This document shows positions 12,601 to 20,850 of a stretch of DNA of 64,000 nt, one piece after another (the stretch's first letter is position 1; each line of letters begins with the position of its first letter). A model generated the notes under the pieces. The model searched no databases. It saw nothing but the letters and a program-made list of their open reading frames with translations, and was not told where the DNA came from. The translations under genes were made by a program, and so were the position numbers. This stretch comes from Gibbula magus (lineage: Eukaryota; Mollusca; Gastropoda; Trochida; Trochidae): assembly GCA_936450465.1 (NCBI GenBank), contig OW388298.1:13346895-13410894 (forward strand). The letters run 5' to 3'.

Positions 12601-15190
12601 TTGTAGACTTGCCTGTCAATCACACCCCTTCATATTTTAAATGAGTCAACTGGTATCACGGAAACGCAGCTAAAGTTATCCCCTGTTCTGTTGAAACTAC
12701 ACCTAGAGAAATTGCTGTTGAAGTCCTGGCAAGTTTATCTTTTGCGAGCTGTAACTAACAACTGACAGCCTCAAACCTACTGAAAACCTAGCAAGTTATG
12801 TTCTTGTTCATTCCCTTCCCACAGAAGTTATCACTTTCGGATTTACGATGTGAGGTGAGGAGGGGTTTAATGCTGGTTTCAAGATTAATTTACATATATA
12901 ACAGCTGCTAATATTATTGCGGAAATTTAGCCCGTGACAATATTGTGGCTTCGCATTACGGTGAAACCTGCGAGCATAGCTGGAACTAGCGAACCATGGG
13001 TGGTACTGTACTGAAATTCAGTTTAGCGCCCAAACCTTACTGCGTGAAGCACAGCAGACAAATTTGCCGAGCCCCTGATGGTATTTCAACCCCGGGCCTC
13101 TTGATCTGAATACGAAGGCGCTAACCACTGCTCTATCTCACCCCCTGGATTTACGATAGAAGATATGAAGGGAGTAACCTCTGTGGGAAGAGAATCGTTC
13201 TCGTTGATAAAATGTCAGAAGTAATATTTTCCCAAGATTTTCTGTACGAAGACGTTAAGGATGAATGATGTGTTCAAGGTCAAATAGAAATATAATGGTT
13301 CAGCAACATGCTCTAAACTTAAAGCAGTGGTTATGTCAGTAGTTCTTTATCTATCGATGTTTTTAACATACAAATGTAGTAAAGATTGGTGAAGTGATCT
13401 ACCAATATGCTGACAAAAGTTAACAGCAATGTATTGACGTAAGTTTAAGTGTGTTTATCTTAAAAACAAATAACTAAGTGCGTTGTCATGAACCTGATCC
13501 CGTGCCCTGCTGGATGACAGTGGGGAGAACAATATGACGTACAATTAGTATTCTTATTTACTCAATGTCTCGTGTACGTACTCTAACAGCAGATATATTG
13601 ACACCCATGATTTTAAACGGGCAGTAGCATGTTTTTTCGGTGAAATAAGTTGATGAAATATATTTGAAAAACAATTTCACAATAGTAAAACACCCTTCTC
13701 TCTTCGGCAAATCAAGTTAATAAATGAGTGTACATGTTTCCCTAACGCTATAGGAATCGTTTATGTCAGTTGAAATAATAAAAAGTGTTCACAATAAAAT
13801 GGCCGCCATGCAATTTTTGCTTTATATGCAACACCGTTATTACCACTTAGGATGATTGGGTTGTATAATAAGATGTTTTACCCTCTAAAGTAAATATAAA
13901 TGACTATCATTATAAATGGGAAATTTGCAAAAATAAAATTTGCGAAATACGTGCTACTGCCCCTTTAACATATCTATAGAACATCAATACAACAGGATTG
14001 AGATGAATATATGAGTATTGAGTATTATAGATAGTGTAATTAAACAGAAAATAGAATACGTCAAATGTGCAATTTGAATTATGTGGAAGATGAGTACCAC
14101 TTTGTGTGTGTTTGCCCAGCAAATCTATGATTAAGAAATGTACATATAAAGAAATTATATTATGAACAGCTGAAACTCAAACGTTTATATCATTGATAAA
14201 TACGTCTAGTAAAGAACAATTTGTCCATTTATATTCATGAATATGTTATGCTCAGAAGGAATGTGCTTCTACCTACAAGTATGTATACAGCCCAGTGTCC
14301 AGTCAGTATGAACATAAAGATTTATTGATTGTCCGAATGTTTGTACCAAAAAGATTAATCGTAAAACAAAACACTGTGTATGGTCTACTTCCGGCACTGC
14401 AGCATACACAAACATACACAAACATACACAAACATACACAAACATACACTGATTGCCTTGTGTTGTCTTTCAAACTACTGACCAGCAGAAAGAAACAATA
14501 TATATTACTTAAAATATGGGGATTGTGGATTATGCTGATGAAGATATGTTCACGATATAGTTGAATATGCAGACCACTCCAACATACAAGGGAATACATC
14601 TAAGGCATGTTAATACTGCTTACCGTTTACAATACGACATAACTAATACATGATTATTATCTTCAGTTCCAGTATTGTCCAGTATCCCCTGTGATATTAT
14701 ACAATTATAGATGATGAGGTCAATACCTGTTTATGGACCCGAGAAAACATGTACAATACGAAGTCCTCAGTCAATATTGTTTTCTCGGGTCCATAAAAAC
14801 AGGTATTGACCGAATGCACCAGTCCATAATTGTTTTATTGTGTATTCAATACAGAAACGAAAGGAAAACAATGTAACAGTCACAATTGTAATTGAGTTTG
14901 AACAGTCAGAACTACGGTCAAATGACGTCACGATAACAATAGCATGATGTCATGCAACACTTGTTTGACGTCATACAACAATAGTTTCACGTCACTCGAG
15001 TCAATACGGCTTTTGGTCGGACTCGGGCTGGAGTCAATATGAATCATAATTATGTAAGCATATTTTGTCAGCGATCTGATTGGTCGAGAGCCGACCACGT
15101 GACCGTCGACAGAAAAGGTTATTTACTCACCAGGAAGATGATGTTTAGGATGACAAGTATCACCCGTCCAATGCCTGAACACACGCCCAT
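3558..15190 (-). CDS. Tetraspanin, complete seven-exon gene (spliced model, 270 residues)
   Basis: Joining 15131-15190, 10385-10642, 8329-8403, 7687-7791, 5968-6126, 4742-4825 and 3558-3629 (minus strand) gives 270 codons plus a stop. Every intron is phase 0 with GT donor and AG acceptor. TM1 spans the exon 1-2 junction (about residues 8-32), TM2 is about 55-77 (GVALLVAGVILFVLSFLACC), TM3 about 107-127, and TM4 about 235-260. The large loop contains the tetraspanin CCG motif (residues 169-171), then PMSC, FCYQR and GCYEKL, the latter matching the family GC before TM4. The loop has five cysteines, an odd number: the usual SCC reads SCV. The tail is short (GKDKKVGPI). Tetraspanins organise membrane protein microdomains. 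The subfamily is not assigned. Confidence is high because family motifs, phases and splice sites all agree. Confidence 0.9.
3630..4741 (-). other. Tetraspanin intron 6
   Basis: AT-rich with no exon-like content. At 4683-4741, right next to the exon 6 donor, the palindromic motif TTAACTTAAGTTAA is repeated several times. Confidence 0.7.
4742..4825 (-). CDS. Tetraspanin exon 6 (GC motif, start of TM4)
   Basis: Residues 220-247. The acceptor is AAATTGCAG|GGT and the donor CTG|GTAAGT, 84 nt. It encodes GCYEKLTDYITEYKTY and then the valine/leucine-rich start of TM4. Confidence 0.88.
4826..5967 (-). other. Tetraspanin intron 5
   Basis: About 1.1 kb. I looked for further loop exons and found none that keep phase 0; the exon 5 to exon 6 junction is complete without one. 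No repeat is recognised. Confidence 0.6.
5968..6126 (-). CDS. Tetraspanin exon 5 (CCG motif region)
   Basis: Residues 167-219. The acceptor is TGCCTTCCAG|ATG and the donor CGC|GTAAGTG, 159 nt. It carries MHCCGFKGPESY, then FVPMSCV and NFCYQR. An in-frame read-through past the donor hits a stop within about 15 codons, so the GTAAGT donor at 5966-5967 sets the exon end. Confidence 0.9.
6563..6850. repeat. Interspersed repeat (TATATAGCGC / CCACGTTGTGGA family)
   Basis: It opens with (TAA)n and GGATAGTTTTTATATAGCGC, followed by CCAGGACGCTTCTATACATT and ACCCTGGT. A diverged relative with the same order of motifs (TATATCGCGC, CAAAGCGCTACACG, ACCCTGGTG) lies at 33845-34030. I know this motif order from dispersed repeats of marine invertebrates. 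The class is uncertain. It lies in tetraspanin intron 4. Confidence 0.5.
7084..7195. repeat. 26-bp tandem repeat, four copies
   Basis: The unit GGTTAATGCCCGGGGAACTC followed by TTCATT is repeated four times, with one copy reading GCGCGG. It lies in tetraspanin intron 4. Confidence 0.85.
7388..7572. mobile_element. MITE-like hairpin element, family A copy 2
   Basis: The ends GGCATAACTCTTGCCAGT (about 7403) and ACTGGCAAGAGTTATGCC (about 7540) are inverted repeats that continue inward (TTACTGGCTGATTT and AAATCAGCCAGTAA). It is the same family as 2840-3034. It lies in tetraspanin intron 4. Confidence 0.75.
7687..7791 (-). CDS. Tetraspanin exon 4 (first part of large loop)
   Basis: Residues 132-166, beginning LHNNLKNDLSDKVVREYE. 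The acceptor is TGATTTCAG|TTA and the donor AAG|GTAATT, 105 nt. This is the charged helical A/B region that precedes the CCG motif in tetraspanins. Confidence 0.85.
7955..8188 (-). mobile_element. tRNA-derived SINE (minus orientation)
   Basis: Read on the minus strand, a tRNA-like head with B-box-like GGTTCGAATCC (plus strand GGATTCGAACCACAG at about 8140) is followed by a body containing CGCAGTAAGGTTTGGG and GGTTCGCTAGTTCCAGCC. The body ends with GGCTTAAACCC at the left. A close relative is at 12851-13145. It lies in tetraspanin intron 3. Confidence 0.7.
8329..8403 (-). CDS. Tetraspanin exon 3 (TM3)
   Basis: Residues 107-131. The acceptor is TTGTCTGCAG|TTC and the donor ATT|GTAAGT, 75 nt. 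It encodes FAIVMTVLIVIIATVGGLF, a clean membrane segment, leading into the large extracellular loop. Confidence 0.88.
8669..9690. repeat. 21-bp minisatellite, about 48 copies
   Basis: The unit CCACTACCCCACCACATCTC followed by G is tandemly repeated with minor variants. CTC replaces CTCG near the right end, and occasional one-base insertions shift the phase. The array lies inside tetraspanin intron 2. Because 21 is a multiple of three, all six frames stay open for long stretches; the resulting proteins (ATTPPHL and VVARCGG repeats) are artefacts. Confidence 0.95.
9691..10384 (-). other. Remainder of tetraspanin intron 2
   Basis: Pyrimidine-rich and AT-rich sequence with a short (AT)n at about 9811-9826. 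No exon was recognised. Confidence 0.5.
10385..10642 (-). CDS. Tetraspanin exon 2 (rest of TM1, small loop, TM2)
   Basis: Residues 21-106. The acceptor is GGTTTCAG|ATT and the donor GTG|GTCAGT. It encodes the end of TM1 (IISLGLMAVGGIL), a small extracellular loop of about 30 residues and TM2 followed by a cysteine-rich cytoplasmic turn, CCGACCCW, standing where most tetraspanins have GCCGA. Confidence 0.88.
10795..10870. repeat. 76-bp imperfect palindrome
   Basis: GAAAGTGTCC and ATATCAGGACTGTTT on the left pair with AAACAGTCCTGATAT and GGACACTTTC on the right, with only a few bases between the arms. It lies in tetraspanin intron 1 and is probably a small hairpin element. Confidence 0.8.
10871..12217 (-). 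other. Tetraspanin intron 1, AT-rich part
   Basis: No exon was recognised. It holds an A/G-rich tract (11038-11090) and a (CTGT)n microsatellite at 11471-11500. Confidence 0.5.
12218..12295. mobile_element. SINE tail fragment
   Basis: GAGGTGAGGTGAGTTCGGGC then TTAAAGCCGCTTTCAAGAGT and ATTTCACTTATAT. The same motif in the opposite orientation (AAGTGAAATACTCTTGAAAG CGGC) appears at about 50196 and 59490. Confidence 0.65.
12312..12421. mobile_element. Hairpin MITE-like element
   Basis: GGACCCACATTTTCGAAGCT and GCTAAGATAGT are matched on the right by ACTATCTTAGC and AGCTTCGAAAATATGGGCC, giving arms of about 40 bp around a short AT-rich loop. It lies in tetraspanin intron 1. Confidence 0.75.
12851..13145 (-). 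mobile_element. tRNA-derived SINE, near full length (minus orientation)
   Basis: The body matches the copy at 7955-8188: GGTGAAACCTGCGAGCA, CTGGAACTAGCGAACCA, CCAAACCTTACTGCGTG. The tRNA-like head at 13075-13140 reads, on the minus strand, GAGATAGAGCAGTGGTTAGC (A-box-like) and then a degenerate B box. The left end is GATGTGAGGTGAGG. Confidence 0.75.
13612..13968. mobile_element. TTAA-flanked MITE, family B copy 1
   Basis: TTAA then ACGGGCAGTAGCATG at the left and CGTGCTACTGCCCCT then TTAA at the right. The interior (AATGGCCGCCATGCAATTT, CAACACCGTTATTACCACT) is shared with 27653-28002 and 41167-41527. TTAA targets point to the piggyBac or Kolobok superfamilies. It lies in tetraspanin intron 1. 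Confidence 0.85.
14403..14449. repeat. 10-bp tandem repeat (AAACATACAC)n
   Basis: About four and a half perfect copies, in tetraspanin intron 1. Confidence 0.9.
14718..14811. mobile_element. Hairpin element with about 32-bp arms
   Basis: GGTCAATACCTGTTTATGGA then CCCGAGAAAACA is matched in inverted form by TGTTTTCTCGGGTCC and ATAAAAACAGGTATTGACC. The loop is about 28 bp. It lies in tetraspanin intron 1. Confidence 0.85.
15131..15190 (-). CDS. Tetraspanin exon 1 (start codon, start of TM1)
   Basis: Residues 1-20, MGVCSGIGRVILV then ILNIIFL. The ATG is at 15188-15190 and the donor is CTG|GTGAGT. A short N-terminus with a cysteine before a hydrophobic stretch ending in N-x-x-F is typical of tetraspanins, where such cysteines are palmitoylated. 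Confidence 0.88.
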
Positions 15191-15304
15191 CTTTTGTCGA
15201 CCTCGGCTTTGAGATAGTTAATGATTCAATCAAACTGCGAACAGAGGTAAAACATATAAAGGAGATAGCTAATGAGTGTTATGCCAAACCCCTAGTACTG
15301 GGCT
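15191..15304 (-). other. 5' side of tetraspanin start codon
   Basis: Presumed 5' UTR or promoter-proximal DNA. No TATA box or initiator can be called with confidence, and a further upstream non-coding exon cannot be excluded. Confidence 0.3.
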
Positions 15305-15540
15305 GTGTTCAAGAGAGGTTTCAAAGTAATCGCTCAATTAGCGATTACTTTTAAACCTCTCTTGAATGTGATTGCTCAATGTAGCGCTACGTAGCAAAGC
15401 GAGCTAACTTTGTGGTTTTGCACCGTGTCGTTCAAGAGACAATGAGCGCTACTTGAGCGCTACTTGAGCGCTACTTGAGTGCTACATTACGCAATCAATG
15501 AGCGATTATAAGCGCTCGCTGTTATGGAACGGAGCCCTGA
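15305..15540. mobile_element. Palindromic repeat element with 11-bp tandem units
   Basis: CAAGAGAGGTTTCAAAGTAA (15310) is matched by the inverted TTACTTTTAAACCTCTCTTG ending at 15364, around CGCTCAATTAGCG. Further on, GAGCGCTACTT is tandemly repeated about four times (15443-15486), and motifs of the palindrome (TTCAAGAGA, AATGAGCGATTA) recur. It sits just upstream of the tetraspanin gene. Confidence 0.7.
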
Positions 15541-15549
15541 TCTTTGGGC

Positions 15550-16003
15550 ATGGTGGATACGCCCACTAGGTGGGACCAAACATCACGTTATATCATCTGA
15601 CTGTCATGAGGGTGTGAGTTCGAATCCCGCAAGGGCCCGAAAATATAAGAAAATAGAAGAAGTTTAAAATTTCATTAAAATACGTTACATAGATGTTTAA
15701 ATACAGACAAGCAGTCACAATCTTATCAATCCCGCAAGGCCCGACAAGAAGTTGTACTATTGAAGCGAGTGTTATTTAAAAATGTAACAATGTTAGATTT
15801 TTCTCACTCTGCATTTGGCCTGTATTTCATGTAATAAACATTTGATATCCCTGATGTGCAAACTAAGATTAAATCTAACACTTTGACTTAGCGTTAGTAA
15901 TGGATATAACATAAAAAAAAGACTGTCAAAAGTGTTCTCCCCGTTAACAATTCATTAAAATACGTTACAGAGATGTTTAAATACAGACAAGCAGTCACAA
16001 TCT
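15550..16003. repeat. tRNA-like SINE remnant and 53-bp direct repeats
   Basis: GTGAGTTCGAATCCCGCAAG at 15613-15632 is B-box-like. A 53-bp segment starting TTCATTAAAATACGTTACA at 15671 is repeated at 15951 with a single visible mismatch, and CCCGCAAGG recurs at 15731. This suggests tandem or nested copies of one SINE-like repeat. Confidence 0.55.
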
Positions 16004-16051
16004 AATTGCTTGGGGCGCGTGTGCTAATATCGCTAATTTATCGGAGCGTAT

Positions 16052-16205
16052 CGTATTTCCTCTAATAGGGGCCGGACCTCAAATAGGGTAAAGGTACCTT
16101 TAAATGAAAACGAGCCGGGCAATAAGGGCCGGGCCTCCAATAAGCGCCAGGGTTAAGAGCCCTTAAATGTTAATTATGGCCCGGGTCCCTATTAGAGGAA
16201 ATACG
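16052..16205. mobile_element. 154-bp MITE with about 20-bp terminal inverted repeats
   Basis: The left end CGTATTTCCTCTAATAGGGG and right end CCCTATTAGAGGAAATACG are inverted copies. The interior is rich in GGGCCGG/CCGGGCC. It is non-coding. Confidence 0.85.
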
Positions 16206-16902
16206 GTAAACTCTGGATTACCGAGAATGTAGGTAAGGTTGAAATCTAAACAGTTGCTAGGTTATATTTTAAAAATCGGTAAAACCTTAGTAAAATTGAT
16301 GGTAATTTTAAACTTACAGAGAGGATATTATCAGACATGCGTTAACCTGAACATGAAAAGAGACGTCTGATAAAAGATTTTTATACGGATGGAGAAAGCT
16401 TGCACATTCACGTGTATGAGGTCAGGTGTAGGCTACTCTGTTTGGATTTAATTTCGCATAGGTTAAATATGAAATTAAATAAGGTTAAACAACATGTTTT
16501 CATCAAGTTATCCAATTAATCATTCATGGGTTTATTGTAATGGTAGGCCTAATTATAAAACAGTACTGACAGTCATTTCTTAAACTTAAAGGGACACTCC
16601 GTCTGTTATTGTAGTAACATAGGTCAAAAGTTACCAAGGGTGTTCTTTTATCGAGAAGTAATGATTGTTGTCGAAAATTAAGCTTTAAGTGCCAATCTGT
16701 TCAGTATAGTTACATTATTAAGATGTTTAGTCTTGATTATGATCGAAAACCGGACAATGTTCCTCGACTATCGCGCGTCAATTGTTCAAACGTCATTTTG
16801 AAAACTTATAGGTAGCAGACAAAGAGACAGATATTTGTTGTTACTGTTCAATGGAACATATAATATGCCATACATGGGGCGCATGACTTCAGCTTTTCAT
16901 CG
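16206..16902. other. Intergenic, no feature recognised
   Basis: AT-rich sequence between the tetraspanin upstream repeats and the Ngaro-type element. Near 16586, TTAAAGGGACACTCCG resembles the end of a TTAA-flanked element, but no matching right end was found. Confidence 0.4.
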
Positions 16903-16974
16903 TTTCTCCTTGAAAACCCCAATCCATATACAATAACGACAAAACACATTTTTGGAATGGATGCGTTTACCACT
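16903..16974 (-). repeat. Ngaro-type element, repeat B2
   Basis: 72 bp beginning TTTCTCCTTGAAAACCCCAA on the plus strand, identical by eye to B1 at 17608-17679. It marks the 3' end of the element. Confidence 0.88.
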
Positions 16975-16994
16975 TTATTGCTCACAAGACAAAC

Positions 16995-17400
16995 ATGAAC
17001 AGATCAACAGCAGCAGGCGACAAGTCTGGTCACATGCAACGAGCAACACACATGCGACGAGCAACACATAGGTGACAAGTAACACAAGGCGACGAGCCAC
17101 ATCAGACGACGATCTGTATCCGAGGCGACGAGCCACATCATAGGCGACAAGCCACATCACAGACGACAAGCCACATCACAGGCGACAAGCCACAGCACAG
17201 GGCGATGAGCCACAACACGTGGACGATAAGCCACAACACATGGGCGACAAGCCACAACACATGTGCGACAATCTACAACACATGGGCGACAAGCCACAAC
17301 ACATGGGCGACAAGCCACAACACATGGACGACAAGCTACAACACATAGGCGACGAGCCACGACACATGACAGCATGTATTGGCGATGAGCCATCAGCGAC
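16995..17400. repeat. Imperfect tandem repeats between A2 and B2
   Basis: A unit of about 21-24 bp containing GGCGACAAGCCACAACACAT is repeated about 16 times with drift (GACGAGCCACATCA variants to the left). It separates A2 and B2, which normally lie close together in Ngaro-type elements. Confidence 0.8.
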
Positions 17401-17440
17401 AACTAACCTCTCTGAAACAGAAAAATACACATTATGATAA

Positions 17441-17607
17441 AGTTTAAGTGGTTGTCACGCAAACGAGAATGGAGACTATCACCTTACATCACCTTATATA
17501 CCCTTACACAATAGCGCCCCCTACACAAAATAGATCCTTATTGTATATTCCTCCGCAAGGAGAAAGTTATTTCTTTCTAATGAGTTCCTCAAACGATATA
17601 AATATTA
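17441..17607 (-). repeat. Ngaro-type element, repeat A2
   Basis: 167 bp from AGTTTAAGTGGTTGTCACGC to AACGATATAAATATTA (plus strand). It matches A1 with one visible difference (TTTCTTTC against TTTCTATC) and directly abuts B1. Confidence 0.9.
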
Positions 17608-17679
17608 TTTCTCCTTGAAAACCCCAATCCATATACAATAACGACAAAACACATTTTTGGAATGGATGCGTTTACCACT
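17608..17679 (-). repeat. Ngaro-type element, repeat B1
   Basis: 72 bp ending ATGCGTTTACCACT on the plus strand, lying directly downstream of the recombinase stop codon region. Identical by eye to B2. Confidence 0.9.
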
Positions 17680-17684
17680 GAGAA

Positions 17685-18698
17685 TCAAAGAACGGGTAAA
17701 AGGCCAAGACATAAAGACACTTGCAAACGTTTGTCAACAGAATCTTTCACGTAACCATCTTTGGCATTCTCACTCCGCCATCTCCCATGTCTCTTGAACA
17801 TTCTATCTGGGACACCTCGCTTAGCAGCCTCAGTGGCGCCACCTGCACGTAAACTATGAAGGCCATATTTCTTAATGTCAGATACAAACGGGGAAAATGT
17901 CTCAATGAAAAGTTCTCTCAGACGAGAGTATGTCATCATTTTGTCCTCCTTTCTCAAGATAAATTTATCTTTACATTTAAAGATATTTCTGAACAAATAT
18001 TCTTGTGAATCTTCAGAGATTCGGGTTATTTCTAAATACCTTTCAAGCCACATGACAGGACACATCTTGCCGCCTGTCCTGCTTATCAATAACCATGCCC
18101 CGTCTCTGTATCTGTCAGTCTTAGACTTTTCAATAAAGACAGACATATGGGAATCATAAAATGATATATCAGATCTCCTTAAGCTCAGTAACTCTGCTGA
18201 CCTAAGAAAGCCGGCATAAGCCATTAAGCACATAGTGATAATCCGTACATCCTTCAAACAGTAAGACAGTGGCTTAGCTTCAATCAATTTTTCCAAAATA
18301 TCAATTGTAACAGGTTCCTTCCTGCACACTGGTTTTGATAATTTTCGTTTAGCAGCTTCTAATACATTCTTAACCAATTGATCATCAGTTGGACTAGGCA
18401 AGCCTACTACATTATGAGCATGACGCATGCTATAGAATGCTGTCTGAACAGGGGAAAATGTGTCACTTTGTTGTAACACAGATACTAAATACACAGCAAA
18501 ATACAATGGTTTCACAGGGAAGTCTAGAGGCATATTATTGTTCATTGTCCACGATTTCCATACCTGAAATCCACCGTCGTATTTCCGGTTTGTAGTCTCA
18601 GCACGCGCATGTCCCAACACTTCCGGTATATCGTTCGCCAATTCCTTTACAGATTCGGGAAGCGCCTCCAGCTGAGATTTATATACACAAAGAAACAC
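17685..18698 (-). CDS. Tyrosine recombinase (integrase) of the Ngaro-type element
   Basis: 337 codons, uninterrupted. The N-terminal half is a helical core-binding domain (from about residue 25: DIPEVLGHARAETTNRKYDG). The catalytic domain contains GFLRSAELLSLRRSDI (first catalytic Arg), HSLRAGGATEAAKRG (His-x-x-Arg box), HGRW, and DGYV supplying the nucleophilic tyrosine. All expected catalytic residues are present. Such enzymes integrate a circular DNA intermediate without target duplication. It starts 22 bp after the RNase H frame stops and ends just before B1. Whether ATG 18698 is the true start or the protein is made by another mechanism is not known. Confidence 0.92.
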   Translation of the reverse strand: MFLCVYKSQLEALPESVKELANDIPEVLGHARAETTNRKYDGGFQVWKSWTMNNNMPLDFPVKPLYFAVYLVSVLQQSDTFSPVQTAFYSMRHAHNVVGLPSPTDDQLVKNVLEAAKRKLSKPVCRKEPVTIDILEKLIEAKPLSYCLKDVRIITMCLMAYAGFLRSAELLSLRRSDISFYDSHMSVFIEKSKTDRYRDGAWLLISRTGGKMCPVMWLERYLEITRISEDSQEYLFRNIFKCKDKFILRKEDKMMTYSRLRELFIETFSPFVSDIKKYGLHSLRAGGATEAAKRGVPDRMFKRHGRWRSENAKDGYVKDSVDKRLQVSLCLGLLPVL

Positions 18699-18719
18699 AT
18701 CTGCAAACAGAAAAGTACT

Positions 18720-19697
18720 TTAGAATTGGATCAGAATTGCTAATATATCAAAAGTTAAGTCCCTCACACCGAACATGCCCCCATTCACTGAACTTGGAAC
18801 ATATGCCTCTTTCTCACGAGGGAGAAACACCCAATCAACAACCTGTGGGATGAATAAACCACCTGGACACAACAGAGGCCAGTAACTGGCTGAATACCAG
18901 GCCGGTACGATCAGAGTACCCCTTGCCTTACACGCCCTCATATGGGCCAACACCCTGCACACCAGATACACTGGCGGCACAATCCAGTTATTTACATTTT
19001 CCCAGTTTACCGTAAATGCATCAATAGCGACACACCCGTCATTTAGATACCGAGAACAAAACTTGGGAAGTTTAGTGTTGTAATGTGAAGCAAAACGATC
19101 AATGTCATAATTTCCCCACATGGCTTGTAACCTCGCAAACACACGATCAGCAATACCCCAATCATCGGGATCTCTCAACTTACTGAGAAAGTCTGCCTTC
19201 TCATTCTCTGATCGTGGTATCCAATGCATTTCAAGGTGAATAGAATGACTCAAACATAAATCAAAAATGTCTCTAGCAATAGACTGTAGATTAGGTTTCA
19301 TACTACCTTTACTCAAAATTGACTCGACATTTTTATTGTCTGTGAACCATTTCACTCTCTGAGAAGATAGCGGGGAAACAAGATTCTCAAGCACCCGCTT
19401 TACAGCCATCAACTCGCGCCAAGTAGAACTCTGACTAACTTCCTCTTCCGACCAGTGCCCTTGCACTTCACTCTCGCCAATCTGTACACAGTAACCGCCA
19501 TAACCTGACGAACTAGCATCGCTATACACTATTTTAGATACAACGTTTTGCTCGGACAGCAAGCATTCTGTGTGTTTGTACACATTGTCTTTCCAGAATT
19601 TTAGCTGGTCAATACTTTCTACAGACAAAGCGATACGCTCGTTCCACGATAAAATATCGAGGGTTTGAATACTCAGGGAACCAACATCAACTGGCAA
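18720..19697 (-). pseudogene. RNase H and C-terminal polymerase region of the Ngaro-type element (frameshifted from RT)
   Basis: The frame carries the RNase H residues: YSDASSSGYGGYC (first Asp), TWRELMAVKRVLE (Glu), WFTDNKNVESIL (Asp) and HWIPRSENEKADFLSK (last Asp). It then has a C-terminal domain with DRFASHYNTKLPKFCSRYL, VAIDAFTVNWENVNNW and VPAWYSASYWPLLCPGG, seen behind RNase H in DIRS-order and related elements. Its natural N-terminus is the reverse transcriptase upstream. The two are joined only by a shift in frame near 19690, where the upstream frame ends (SVCQLMLVP, stop) and this one continues (PVDVGSLSIQT). The frame from 19697 to 18720 is itself intact. Confidence 0.85.
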
Positions 19698-20850
19698 ACA
19701 GAACCAGACACCATTTTCATGGATATAATTTGACCCACTACGGAGGCAACCGAGCGGACAGGCACAGTACCATTAGCACTTAACAAATGGCCAATACAGG
19801 ATTGTAACTTGACAATTCTTCTCTGTGGTATCGAAAGCTTCATTATCTGCGTATCTATTACCAGGCCCAACCACTCCAGAACCTGACTAGGTTCCCATAG
19901 AGATTTTTCTACTTTAGGCACAAACCCAGATTTTACCAAATCGCTTTTTATCTGCGAACCTAAAAGCTTGATTCACCCAACGAACGAGCTGCAATTATAC
20001 CATCATCTAGGAAAGTGACACATTTAAAAGCCTGCGCGCGCCAGTGTTTCACCAACTGCCTTGTCACTTTTGTAAATACATACGGGGCACTAGTCAAGCC
20101 GAAAGGCAGGACAACAAACTTGTAAAATACTCTGTCTGCACCTTCCCCCCAAGCGAATCCGAGGAAATCAGTATTACTTTCACATATATCGATGTGATGG
20201 TATGCACTGTGAATGTCAAATTTCAGTAGCCAATCACCTTTACTTATATACTGCAATGCGGTACGCCAATCCTCGTATTTCACGGAACACTTCCAGACGT
20301 GTTTATTTAGAAGAGACAAATCCAAAATAAGTCTTTTCTTACCCGACGATTGGGTGGATACAGATAAAGGACTTACAACAAATGGCTTAGATTCACAAAC
20401 TACCACGAGACCTTTTCTAACCAAGTCTAGAATGGCATTTTCAACGAACTCGCTATTACACCGGGCCGATTTGTTGTTTCGTTTATCCATACTTGGAGGA
20501 GAGGAATAGAATGGTATTTTATAGCCATGTGCCACAATATCAACAACGAAATCGCTTGCACCAATGTCTTTCCAAAATGAAACATTCTGCTGAAGTCTCC
20601 CTTTAACAATAATTTCGGCCTCCCCTTGCTCATACTCATAAACATCAGTCGTTAAAGGCAAGAACACATCACAAACCGAAGAAGGCAATTTAACAGAACA
20701 ATTGTCATACTTAACTTGTACAGAAGAACTGGACTTAGGCCGAGCTGGGCTTGCCGAATCGGGTGTTGGTGTTGGGACACTCCCTGCGCCAGTGAGAGAA
20801 TTCGCCGCAGCTGAAGCACGCTCCTCCCGCTCTGTTGTACCCTCGGCCAC
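19673..20850 (-). pseudogene. Reverse transcriptase of the Ngaro-type element (internal frameshift)
   Basis: From 20850 to 19960 the frame encodes KRLILDLSLLNKHVW, LLKFDIHSAYHHIDI (palm motif A), VLPFGLTSAPYVFTKV (motif B) and VTFLDDGI (catalytic motif C). It stops at 19960 after LGESSF. The sequence continues in another frame from about 19960 to 19673 (KSDLVKSGFVPKVEKSLWEP, VLEWLGLVIDT), the connection to RNase H. So a single-base shift interrupts the polymerase just after the active site. The start overlaps the end of gag by about 116 nt in a different frame, which may be the natural arrangement, for example translation by programmed frameshift. Confidence 0.87.

Noticed and set aside
16995..17400. 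CRISPR-like regular repeats
   Set aside because: The spaces between repeats are not unique spacers, the units drift in sequence, and the genome is eukaryotic. The same applies to the arrays at 8.7, 22.9, 31.9 and 46.8 kb.
17685..18698. A cellular integrase or bacterial contamination
   Set aside because: The recombinase lies inside a complete retroelement with its own repeats, RT and RNase H in the same orientation.
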